Positions 26,150 through 33,657 of a stretch of 64,000 nucleotides of DNA are shown here, one piece after another. This stretch comes from Desulfuromonadales bacterium. Its GTDB lineage: Bacteria > Desulfobacterota > Desulfuromonadia > Desulfuromonadales > BM103. The position numbers and the translations under genes were made by a program. A model generated the notes under the pieces. It saw only the letters and a list, made by a program, of their open reading frames with translations. It was not told the DNA's origin and ran no database searches. The number at the start of each line of letters is the position of its first letter. Within the stretch, counting starts at the first letter, position 1. The DNA lies in contig JAQYVY010000001.1 in the NCBI GenBank assembly GCA_030145195.1, positions 62,001 to 126,000 on the forward strand, read 5' to 3'.

Positions 26150-27292
26150 ATGAGTTTAAAAGCAAGAATTGTTCAGCTGGATATGCTGAGAGCTGTAGCA
26201 GTATTAATGGTTGTATTTTATCATTACTCCCCTTATTACGATCTTCCTGAGGGTGTATTTAAGTGGCCTGTTAAAATATTTTTCAAGTTTTTTAATATGG
26301 TGGGATGGTCAGGTGTAGACCTCTTTTTCGTTTTGAGTGGTTTCTTAGTTTCTGGTCTTCTATTTAGAGAGTTTCTATTTAATGGTAAAGTCGATGTTGG
26401 CCGTTTTCTGTTGCGTCGTGGACTGAAAATTTATCCGCAGTTTTACGTTTTCTTTGTTTTTACATGTGGGGTCTTTTATTTCACGGAAGTTCAGTATCGG
26501 GGTGAAATAACACCTGTTTCGGTACTGTCGGAATTACTCTTTCTGCAAAATTACATAACACCGGTCTGGGGGCATACCTGGTCTCTTGCCGTTGAGGAGC
26601 ATTTTTATATAATTTTGGCGATTGTCGTTTTTGGTGGGGTCAAGTTTAGCAAGGGTCGTGCTATCGCTATTATTCCGTTCTTTTGCGTTTTCGTCTTTCT
26701 TTTTTCCAATGCAATGCGCATTTTTACTTATGAACTTTACCCTTATCACCCCAAAACACACCTCTTCCCTACACATCTTCGCGCTGATGCCCTGATGTTT
26801 GGGGTCCTATTGTCATATTTTTATCATTTTCACAAAGAGGTTTTTTCTTCATACCTTGACCGATACAGGCCTTACCTTTTTCTCCTCTCACTAACTTTGT
26901 TGTCTGCTCTAATCCTGTGGCCTATTGGCACGTACCGTTTAGGTGTTTTCGGACTCTCCTTTATTTACCTTGGATATGGAGGCATTGTGATGCTTGTCAT
27001 GCAGAGTAATTATGACTCCAGGGCGTGGCGGTATTTGTGTGTATGGTCTGCTTTTGTCGGACGATACTCCTATGCCATATATTTGTGGCATATTTTTGCT
27101 AGAGAGGTTGTTTTACAGTTCTATCCAAACTTTGCACTTTATGTGATTTTCAGTGTACTGCTAGGTGTTGTTACGACTCACATGGTGGAGATTCCTGTAC
27201 TTCGTCTTCGTGATTTTTTCTTCCCTGATAAATCAGCCAAGATCAAAAAAACTTCATTTGACAAGATCGGTCTGAGTGAAACAAGTGGCTGA
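26150..27292 (+). CDS. membrane acyltransferase, OafA/YrhL (acyltransferase 3) family
   Basis: 380-aa inner-membrane protein with about ten helices. The start at 26150 has GGAAAG seven bases upstream. It shows QLDMLRAVAVLMVVFYHY (the R and H of the family's R/K-x10-H motif), VDLFFVLSGFLVSG and SLAVEEHFY, the three hallmark blocks of acyltransferase 3. These enzymes move acetyl or similar groups from the cytoplasm to sugars on the periplasmic side. It probably O-acetylates the surface glycan. Codon use is A+T-rich compared with the flanking genes, hinting at separate ancestry. Confidence 0.9.
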   Translation: MSLKARIVQLDMLRAVAVLMVVFYHYSPYYDLPEGVFKWPVKIFFKFFNMVGWSGVDLFFVLSGFLVSGLLFREFLFNGKVDVGRFLLRRGLKIYPQFYVFFVFTCGVFYFTEVQYRGEITPVSVLSELLFLQNYITPVWGHTWSLAVEEHFYIILAIVVFGGVKFSKGRAIAIIPFFCVFVFLFSNAMRIFTYELYPYHPKTHLFPTHLRADALMFGVLLSYFYHFHKEVFSSYLDRYRPYLFLLSLTLLSALILWPIGTYRLGVFGLSFIYLGYGGIVMLVMQSNYDSRAWRYLCVWSAFVGRYSYAIYLWHIFAREVVLQFYPNFALYVIFSVLLGVVTTHMVEIPVLRLRDFFFPDKSAKIKKTSFDKIGLSETSG

Positions 27293-27302
27293 TAATATCT
27301 GC

Positions 27303-28502
27303 ATGAGTCGAAACAGAATAAAGATACTTGTAGTCGGTATGGCAAGTAGTATTCACCTCTACAAGTATTTAAAACAGATAGATTTGGGGCAGTTCGATGT
27401 TCGGGTTTTCCCTTCGTTTGATACACCTTACATTTATCAATCTCTTGATGGCATTCGTTTTTATGTGGATGATACGTGTCATGAGATGTCGTCAGTGTTT
27501 GAGTACAGAAACCGGGGAGTGTGCGCAAAATTAAGGTCTTTCTGGGGGAAGAACATTCGAGGGAGAATCAATGGGTTATATCGACATAAAATGCTTGCAG
27601 ATGTTATTGCGGATTTTAAGCCCGATGTGATTCACGCCATGGAACTACAGCAGGCCGGGAGACTTGTTGCTGAAACAACAACAGGGTGTATGGATGGCAA
27701 TACGCCTCCATTCTTTTTGACCGTTTGGGGGAGTGATATATATCACTTCAGGCAGTTCCCAAAGCATGAAAAGATTATCCGAAAAGTTCTCGCCGCTTGC
27801 GACTTTTTCTCAAGTGATTGCAGAAGAGATCAATGCTTGGCGAGGGAGTACGGGTTTTTTGGGCATTCTTTCCCCCCTGCCCCAGTCCCCGGTGGCGTTA
27901 TATTAAACGACCTTTCTGAGAATCGACAGATACCTCCTGCCAAGAGAAAAACTATATTGGTGAAGGGGTACCAGGGTTGGGCCGGTCGCGCTTTGGTTGC
28001 GATCGAAGCTTTGATTCACTGTGGACGTGAGCTAGAGGGGTATGAAATTTGTTTTTTTGCTCCTTCTAAGGAAGTGCTGCGGCGTCTAAAAAAAGCGAAA
28101 CATCTTATCCTGGGGAAAGTTCGAATAATTCCAAATGGCATCCCTTACGAAGACCTGCTTGTGCTCTTTGCGAGTTCAAGGCTGTTCATTGGTTTAAGTG
28201 TTACGGATGGTTTGCCGGTGACTTTTCTTGAAGCTCTGGCCGCGGGAGCCTTTCCGGTGCAGTCATGGACGTCATGTGCTGATGAGTGGATAGAAGACGG
28301 AGTTACCGGTATTCTTGTCCCACCAGAAGATGTGCCCGTTATATCGCAGGCCATTAAGACAGCTTTGAGCGATGACAATATGGTTAATCGTGCGGCCATC
28401 ATTAATGAGAAAACCGTTCGAACTCGGCTTGATGCTGGCGTTTTAAGAGAGAAAGTCCACGATGAATATCGAATGATTGTTGAAGGTGTGGAGGGTTCAT
28501 GA
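27303..28502 (+). CDS. GT4-like glycosyltransferase
   Basis: 399-aa GT-B glycosyltransferase. The start is probably ATG at 27303; a GTG at 27276 lies inside the upstream gene and neither has a clear ribosome-binding site. N-terminal VVGMASSIHLYKYL and TVWGSDIYHF are typical of family 4-like enzymes acting on surface glycans. The C-terminal domain shows IIPNGIPYEDL, LSVTDGLPVTFLEALAAGAFPV (the E-x7-E-like region, with the first acid replaced by Asp), and a typical closing helix. The stop overlaps the next start as ATGA. Sugar specificity unknown. Confidence 0.78.
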   Translation: MSRNRIKILVVGMASSIHLYKYLKQIDLGQFDVRVFPSFDTPYIYQSLDGIRFYVDDTCHEMSSVFEYRNRGVCAKLRSFWGKNIRGRINGLYRHKMLADVIADFKPDVIHAMELQQAGRLVAETTTGCMDGNTPPFFLTVWGSDIYHFRQFPKHEKIIRKVLAACDFFSSDCRRDQCLAREYGFFGHSFPPAPVPGGVILNDLSENRQIPPAKRKTILVKGYQGWAGRALVAIEALIHCGRELEGYEICFFAPSKEVLRRLKKAKHLILGKVRIIPNGIPYEDLLVLFASSRLFIGLSVTDGLPVTFLEALAAGAFPVQSWTSCADEWIEDGVTGILVPPEDVPVISQAIKTALSDDNMVNRAAIINEKTVRTRLDAGVLREKVHDEYRMIVEGVEGS

Positions 28503-29365
28503 AAGTTCTAATCCTCGGTGCATCGGGTATGTTGGGTAGCCAACTTCTGCGCAGCTTTTCCGCCAGGAAGGAGATGGATGTTTTTGTTACGGTGCGAAAT
28601 AAGGACTCTGCAGAAGCTCTTTCCGGTTTGACCCGTTGCAAAAATATTTATGAGGCCGATGCGGGTCAGTTTGATACGGTCTCTTCAGTGTTACACTCTG
28701 TGCATCCTGATATTGTGATCAACTGCATCGGCGTCATTAAACAGCTTGATGAAGCCAAGGATCCACTGCCGTGCATAGAAATAAATGCACTTTTCCCCCA
28801 CCTGTTAGCCAAAGTTTGTGCTGACATCGGTGCTCGCCTCATTCATATTAGTACGGACTGCGTTTTTTCGGGGCAGGGGGGCATGTATAAAGAGTCTGAT
28901 TCCCCAGACTGTAGTGATTTGTACGGAAGAACTAAGCTGCTCGGGGAAATGAACTATCCTCATACCTTAACCTTGCGAACTTCCATTGTCGGGCACGAAC
29001 TGAACAGTAGCGTCAGTCTTGTCGACTGGTTCTTGTCGCAGGAAGGTGCGGTGAACGGTTTTGTTAACGCTATTTATTCAGGTTTCCCCACGGTTGAGAT
29101 AGCCAGGATTATTGCAGATTATGTGATCCCAAACCCCGAGTTGTTCGGTTTGTTTCATGTCTCCTCTGAGCCGATCTCTAAGTATGAATTGCTTCGACTG
29201 ATTGCAAATGAGTATGGCAAGAAGATTGTGATTAATCCCCATGAGGATTTTTACTGTGACCGCTCCCTTGATTCGAGTCGGTTTCGCAAGGCCGTAGGGT
29301 ATGTGCCGCCAACCTGGCTCAAACTGGTCAAGCAGATGCGGGAAGAAATGTTGTTGCGCTGCTGA
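28499..29365 (+). CDS. NDP-4-keto-sugar reductase, RmlD-like SDR
   Basis: 288-aa reductase of the dTDP-4-dehydrorhamnose reductase type: ILGASGMLGSQLL at the N-terminus, NCIGVIKQLDEA, STDCVFSGQGGMY and the catalytic YGRTK, then TLRTSIVG. It stands directly before an FnlA-like 4,6-dehydratase/5-epimerase and a 2-epimerase. An RmlD-like reductase in this place matches the WbvR step of UDP-N-acetyl-L-quinovosamine synthesis, whereas UDP-L-FucNAc pathways use FnlB/CapF/WbjC, which carry an extra cupin domain that is absent here by length. So an L-rhamnosamine/L-quinovosamine product is the better guess. ATGA overlap with the upstream gene. Confidence 0.8.
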   Translation: MKVLILGASGMLGSQLLRSFSARKEMDVFVTVRNKDSAEALSGLTRCKNIYEADAGQFDTVSSVLHSVHPDIVINCIGVIKQLDEAKDPLPCIEINALFPHLLAKVCADIGARLIHISTDCVFSGQGGMYKESDSPDCSDLYGRTKLLGEMNYPHTLTLRTSIVGHELNSSVSLVDWFLSQEGAVNGFVNAIYSGFPTVEIARIIADYVIPNPELFGLFHVSSEPISKYELLRLIANEYGKKIVINPHEDFYCDRSLDSSRFRKAVGYVPPTWLKLVKQMREEMLLRC

Positions 29366-29423
29366 ATTTAAAAAGCATTCTAACGAGTATCTCTATACAA
29401 AATTTTGTGTTTCTGGAGGCCTC

Positions 29424-30434
29424 ATGTTTAAAGATAAAACTCTGCTGATTACCGGCGGCACTGGCTCATTCGGTAATGCTGTGCTGAATCGTTTCTTGCA
29501 TACTGATGTTAAAGAAATTCGCATTTTTAGTCGTGACGAGAAGAAACAGGAGGACATGCGGATAGCCCTGAAGAGCGACAAAGTGAAATTCTACATCGGT
29601 GACGTACGCTATTTTGACAGTATTGATTTCGCTCTCAAGGGAGTTGATTATGTCTTCCACGCTGCGGCCCTCAAGCAGGTTCCTTCTTGTGAGTTCTACC
29701 CGATGGAAGCCGTCCGAACCAATATCCTCGGTGCTGAAAATGTTTTAAATGCGGCGGCGGCAAATAATGTCAAAAAGATGATTGTACTAAGCACAGACAA
29801 GGCGGTCTATCCGATCAATGCCATGGGCCTTTCCAAGGCGATGATGGAAAAGCTGATGGTGGCCAAGTCGCGCACTAGTGATGTGACTGGTACAGTGTTC
29901 TGTGCGACTCGCTACGGCAATGTTATGGCCTCACGTGGATCGGTGATTCCTTTGTTTGTTAAGCAGATTAAAGAAGGGAACCCCATCACCATTACCGACC
30001 CGAACATGACGCGTTTTTTAATGTCTCTTGAGGACTCTGTTGAACTGGTCTTGCACGCTTACGAAAACGCCAATTCTGGTGATATCTTTATTCAAAAAGC
30101 ACCCGCATCAACAATCATGGATCTGGCCATTGCCTTGAAAGAGATATTCAAGTCTGACAACGAGATCAAAGTCATTGGCACTCGGCATGGTGAAAAGCTC
30201 TACGAATCGTTGGTCAATCGAGAAGAAATGGCTCGGGCTGAGGATTTGGGGAATTATTATCGGATTCCTTCCGATAGCCGTGATCTTAATTACAATAAGT
30301 ATTTTGTCGAAGGTGAGGCCAAGGTCTCCGAAGAGGAAGACTATACTTCTCACAACACCAAACGTCTGGATATTCAGGGCGTGATCGATCTGCTTATGAA
30401 GCTTGATTTTATCCAGGAGTCTCTTAATGCCTAA
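29424..30434 (+). CDS. UDP-GlcNAc 4,6-dehydratase/5-epimerase (FnlA/CapE/WbjB-like)
   Basis: 336 aa from the ATG at 29424, which has GGAGG five bases upstream. Landmarks are LLITGGTGSFGNAVL, FSRDEKKQEDMR, HAAALKQVP, LSTDKAVYPINAMGLSK, and RYGNVMASRGSVIPLF. In the active-site motif Tyr of YxxxK is Met (MGLSK), a known variant in this UDP-GlcNAc-inverting dehydratase group. It starts UDP-N-acetyl-6-deoxy-L-hexosamine synthesis by 4,6-dehydration with 5- (and often 3-) epimerisation. Its stop overlaps the start of the following 2-epimerase by eight bases, which together with the upstream reductase gives the complete three-enzyme set. Confidence 0.9.
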   Translation: MFKDKTLLITGGTGSFGNAVLNRFLHTDVKEIRIFSRDEKKQEDMRIALKSDKVKFYIGDVRYFDSIDFALKGVDYVFHAAALKQVPSCEFYPMEAVRTNILGAENVLNAAAANNVKKMIVLSTDKAVYPINAMGLSKAMMEKLMVAKSRTSDVTGTVFCATRYGNVMASRGSVIPLFVKQIKEGNPITITDPNMTRFLMSLEDSVELVLHAYENANSGDIFIQKAPASTIMDLAIALKEIFKSDNEIKVIGTRHGEKLYESLVNREEMARAEDLGNYYRIPSDSRDLNYNKYFVEGEAKVSEEEDYTSHNTKRLDIQGVIDLLMKLDFIQESLNA

Positions 30435-31554
30435 GGTAATGACCATTGTCGGTACACGACCTGAGATTATAAAACTCAGCCGGGTTATTTCTGAACTTGA
30501 TCAGCATGTTGACCATGTGCTGGTGCATACAGGTCAGAACTTCGATTATGAACTCAATGAGATATTCTTTGAAGAGCTTGAAGTGAGAAAGCCGGACTTC
30601 TTCCTTGATGCTGCTGGTGAAACGGCTGCGGCCACAATTGGTAATGTCATAACGAAAGCGGATGAAGTCATGGCGAAAGAATGCCCGGACGCGGTTCTCC
30701 TTCTTGGTGATACTAATAGCTGCCTGGCTGTGATTGCTGCCAAACGCCGCAAGATTCCTGTCTTCCATATGGAGGCAGGCAATCGTTGCTTTGACCAAAG
30801 GGTTCCTGAGGAGATTAATCGTAAGATCATCGATCATACCAGCGATATTAACCTGGTATTCTCCGAGCATGCTCGGCGCTATCTGTTGGCTGAGGGAATC
30901 CGACCGGAGACAGTAATTAAAACCGGGTCTCCGATGAAGGAGGTTCTCGACAGTTATCGCTCAAAGATTGAAAGTTCCACCGCGCTGGAGCGTTTAGAAC
31001 TCAAGCCTGATGAATACTTTGTGGTCAGTGCACACCGTGAGGAGAATGTCGACAGCGAGAGGAATCTTGCTGATCTCCTGAATTCCTTGAATGCGATGGC
31101 GGAAAAGTATTCACTGCCTATTATTGTTTCGACTCACCCGCGCACTCGCAAACGTCTGGAGGAGAGAACGGCCTCGGCGATGAATCCATTGGTAAGATTT
31201 TTGAAACCGCTCGGTTTCCTTGACTATATCAGATTGCAGCAGTCGGCCTATTGTGTGGTTTCTGATAGTGGGACCGTCACCGAGGAATCGTCGATTCTGG
31301 GGTTCCCTGCGATTACTGTCCGTCAGGCTCATGAACGTCCTGAAGGAATGGATGAGGGGACTTTGATCATGAGCGGCCTGCTTGCAGAGGATGTGATGCA
31401 TGCAATTGATGTGACTGTTGCTCATTATGCAAAGTCGGAGAGAACGTTCCGGATTCTCCCGGATTATGATGTGGACAATGTTTCGAAAAAAACGGTGCGT
31501 ATCATTTTAAGCTATATCGACTATGTTAATCGGACTGTCTGGTGCAAATATTAG
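30427..31554 (+). CDS. UDP-N-acetyl-6-deoxyhexosamine 2-epimerase (FnlC/WbjD-like)
   Basis: 375-aa member of the WecB superfamily, starting at ATG 30427 inside the end of the previous gene. It has TIVGTRPEIIKLSRVI, HTGQNFDYELNEIFF, LGDTNS, HMEAGNRCFDQRVPEEINRKIID, SAHREENVD and SDSGTVTEES. The NFDYELN and CFDQRVPEE blocks mark the FnlC/WbjD/CapG branch, which epimerises C2 of the intermediate produced by the two preceding enzymes. It is the last gene of the long polysaccharide operon; the 123 bases after it hold no obvious gene or strong terminator. Confidence 0.9.
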   Translation: MPKVMTIVGTRPEIIKLSRVISELDQHVDHVLVHTGQNFDYELNEIFFEELEVRKPDFFLDAAGETAAATIGNVITKADEVMAKECPDAVLLLGDTNSCLAVIAAKRRKIPVFHMEAGNRCFDQRVPEEINRKIIDHTSDINLVFSEHARRYLLAEGIRPETVIKTGSPMKEVLDSYRSKIESSTALERLELKPDEYFVVSAHREENVDSERNLADLLNSLNAMAEKYSLPIIVSTHPRTRKRLEERTASAMNPLVRFLKPLGFLDYIRLQQSAYCVVSDSGTVTEESSILGFPAITVRQAHERPEGMDEGTLIMSGLLAEDVMHAIDVTVAHYAKSERTFRILPDYDVDNVSKKTVRIILSYIDYVNRTVWCKY

Positions 31555-31677
31555 TGTGGGAAGGGTAACTCCTTTGAAATTTAATGCTCTGGAAGCTCAT
31601 GCATAAGGAGACGATGTTGATTAACGCTCTGGAAAACGATAACAAATCTTTCCTTTACTTTCTCGTGCTCTGAACCG

Positions 31678-32430
31678 ATGTTCACTCCAGTTGATGAAAC
31701 TATCGATGCTCTCCTGCTGAGTGATCTGAAGATCCTCCAGGCCAAAAACGGCTACCGTTTTTCGATTGACCCGGTTCTGCTCAGTGCCTTCATCTCAAGC
31801 GTTGCAGCGGCCAGAGTGCTGGACCTCGGTACCGGAAATGGTATTGTCCCGCTCCTTCTGTCCGCTCGCAACGAAGCCCAATCCATTGTCGGTGTTGAAC
31901 TCCAGCAACAGATGGCTGTACGCGCCCGCCGCTCGGTAAGCTTGAATGGTCTGGAGCAGTCAATCGAGATTGTTCAAGCCGATATCCGTGAATTGCCCGA
32001 AGAATTTATTGCCGGCAGCTTTGATATCATTACGGCGAATCCCCCGTATCGTAAGGCGAAGGCTGGTAAGCTCGCTCCCGTTGATGAGCGAGCCATCGCG
32101 CGGCATGAACTCTCTGGAAGCCTCGACGATTTTCTGCGTGCGGCCGCGTTTCTGCTTAATTCTGGTGGGCGTTTCTATGTGGTCTACCTGGCTGAGCGTC
32201 TGGCGGAACTTATCTCTGGCATGCGCTGCTTCCGTCTGGAGCCAAAGCGAATGCGCACGGTTCACTCTCGTGAGGGCGAAGCTGCGAAAATGGTCCTGGT
32301 TGAGGGTCGCAAAAATGGTAACTCGGGGATGATTGTTGAAGCACCGCTGGTGGTTTATGTTGGGTCAGGACGGGATTACACTGAAGAGGTCTTGGCGATG
32401 TATGGAAAGAGCGGGTCGAGGGGCGAGTAA
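31678..32430 (+). CDS. tRNA1(Val) (adenine37-N6)-methyltransferase-like protein
   Basis: 250-aa SAM-dependent methyltransferase. An N-terminal QAKNGYRFSIDPVLLSAF leads into the SAM site VLDLGTGNGIVPLLL at about residues 44-58, and the catalytic NPPY at about 121-124, the hallmark of N6-adenine methyltransferases. The overall order matches TrmN6 (YfiC), which modifies A37 of tRNA-Val. Specificity for that tRNA is inferred from family resemblance. The ATG at 31678 has no strong ribosome-binding site. The 3' end runs into a 14-bp tandem repeat. Confidence 0.8.
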   Translation: MFTPVDETIDALLLSDLKILQAKNGYRFSIDPVLLSAFISSVAAARVLDLGTGNGIVPLLLSARNEAQSIVGVELQQQMAVRARRSVSLNGLEQSIEIVQADIRELPEEFIAGSFDIITANPPYRKAKAGKLAPVDERAIARHELSGSLDDFLRAAAFLLNSGGRFYVVYLAERLAELISGMRCFRLEPKRMRTVHSREGEAAKMVLVEGRKNGNSGMIVEAPLVVYVGSGRDYTEEVLAMYGKSGSRGE

Positions 32431-32431
32431 C

Positions 32432-32480
32432 GCGGGACGAGTGATGCGGGACGAGTGATGCGGGACGAGTGATGCGGGAC
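32432..32480 (+). repeat. 14-bp tandem repeat, 3.5 copies
   Basis: The unit GCGGGACGAGTGAT is repeated three times perfectly and then half more, immediately after the methyltransferase stop codon. The same motif occurs in reverse orientation at 57391-57415. The unit is too short and there are no spacers, so it is not a CRISPR. Confidence 0.9.
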
Positions 32481-32499
32481 GGAAAAAATGGTATAACCC

Positions 32500-32994
32500 T
32501 TAGCTTTCAGCTTTTAACAGCCGCATCTGCTTAAGCAGAAAATTCTCCATTTCTTTGCGCAACTCTGGATCCTCAATCTCCGTCAACAAACCTGACACCT
32601 GCTGCTTCTCACCATCATCCAACTCCACCCCGCGCCACGCCGGTGGTGTCTTCTCCTGCTTGGCTACTCGCACATTAACCTTACCGCGCTTCAGGAACAG
32701 GTCTTTGATGGCGGCATCGCCGAGCTCAGCATTCAACCGGGTGAGGATTTTCGGCTTCATCAGTTGCAATTGCTGCATCCAGGTTGGCTGGTCGACGTTG
32801 ACTTCTAGAATGCCTTCACGGATTCTGACCGGACGGGTTCGTGCGGCGATCTGCGGGCCGACCACCTCTTCCCAGATGATCAGCGCCCGATACTGCTGCA
32901 GACGCTCGTCGAGGCCAAACCCTTTTAACAGCTGCTCGACCAGGTCGCCAGCGCGAGCGGCCTGTTTCATCTTGGGCCGACGCGTGGGTTTCAC
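32500..32994 (-). CDS. dciA: DUF721 / DciA family protein
   Basis: 164-aa protein of the DciA (DUF721) family, whose best-studied members help load the replicative helicase DnaB. It has LVEQLLKGFGLDERLQQYRALIIWEEVVGPQIAARTRPVRI in the N-terminal half (the K-homology-like domain with the conserved W-x-x-V-V-G), then LEVNVDQPTWMQQL. The C-terminal 60 residues are charged and probably flexible. A four-base overlap couples it to the upstream small membrane-protein gene. Helicase loading is inferred from the family, not shown for this subgroup. Confidence 0.8.
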   Translation of the reverse strand: MKPTRRPKMKQAARAGDLVEQLLKGFGLDERLQQYRALIIWEEVVGPQIAARTRPVRIREGILEVNVDQPTWMQQLQLMKPKILTRLNAELGDAAIKDLFLKRGKVNVRVAKQEKTPPAWRGVELDDGEKQQVSGLLTEIEDPELRKEMENFLLKQMRLLKAES

Positions 32995-33248
32995 AGACGC
33001 CTCCGACGATAGAGTCGGCTGCCGATCATCTGTCCGGCAACCGCCAGTGCAATAGAGACCGGGATAATCTGCCAGCTGATGTTGTTGGCGATCCGCAGCC
33101 CGATGATAAAAGGGACGGAGAGGTGGATGTAGAGGAACCAGCGGACTGAGTATTTGGCAGATCCCATGCGAAGGTAACCTAAGGGGACATTGCTGAGGAA
33201 AGCAAAGAATAATAGGCTGGTCAGGGCAATGTTGATTTCGATGTTCAA
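32991..33248 (-). CDS. small membrane protein, unknown function
   Basis: 85 aa with three hydrophobic segments (about residues 6-25, 38-55 and 60-78) and a basic C-terminus (RLYRRRRL), so the C-terminus is probably cytoplasmic. Not recognised as a named family. It overlaps the dciA-like gene by four bases and so belongs to the same transcript. Confidence 0.55.
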   Translation of the reverse strand: MNIEINIALTSLLFFAFLSNVPLGYLRMGSAKYSVRWFLYIHLSVPFIIGLRIANNISWQIIPVSIALAVAGQMIGSRLYRRRRL

Positions 33249-33402
33249 AAACGGGGCCTTTTGGTGACGAAGTTAGTCTTGCAACTTTCAGTCTAGTCGC
33301 GTCATTTCATGAAAGTCAAATTTTCTTGGGTATTATATAGACAAAGGAATGAGCGATGCAAAACTAGCAAATTTCAAACGCATTAAAACATTAAAACGAA
33401 TT

Positions 33403-33484
33403 GGACGCTGATAAAATCTGATGAACGCTGATTTTAAGTTCAAGAACCAAAGCCATCATGACTTTTCTGCGTTAATCAGCGTCC
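33403..33484 (-). repeat. GGACGC/GCGTCC palindromic repeat, copy 5 (inverted)
   Basis: About 82 bases from GGACGCTGAT to AATCAGCGTCC. Read on the minus strand it lines up with copies 1-4 (GGACGCTGATTAACGCAGAAAAGTCATGA ... AAATCAGCGTTCATCAGA). It lies 14 kb from the other copies, in the gap between the small membrane protein gene and mgtE. Confidence 0.8.
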
Positions 33485-33589
33485 CAATAAGTTTTTCAAG
33501 ATAAGGTGAAAACTTGACACGGTGAAAGCTGGTCACTTCCTAATATGCTAACAAACAAACAGGCGCTGATTTCTGCACCCCGGCCGTCA

Positions 33590-33619
33590 TTGACAGCCTG
33601 AACAGCCGGGTGCTAGTAT
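33590..33619 (+). promoter_or_regulatory. putative mgtE promoter
   Basis: TTGACA at 33590-33595, an 18-base spacer, and TAGTAT at 33614-33619. An imperfect inverted repeat, CACCCCGGC at 33577-33585 and GCCGGGTG at 33605-33612, brackets the -35 box and may be an operator. The expected leader is about 30 bases, too short for a magnesium riboswitch. Confidence 0.55.
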
Positions 33620-33657
33620 CCCATGGTTTTACTTCAACCGTGACAAGAGGCTCTTCC

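Noticed and set aside
32432-32480. Possible CRISPR array
   Set aside because: The 14-bp units are directly abutting with no spacers and no cas genes are present.
33620-33657. Magnesium riboswitch before mgtE
   Set aside because: The leader after the putative promoter is only about 30 bases and contains no M-box-like or ykkC-like structure.
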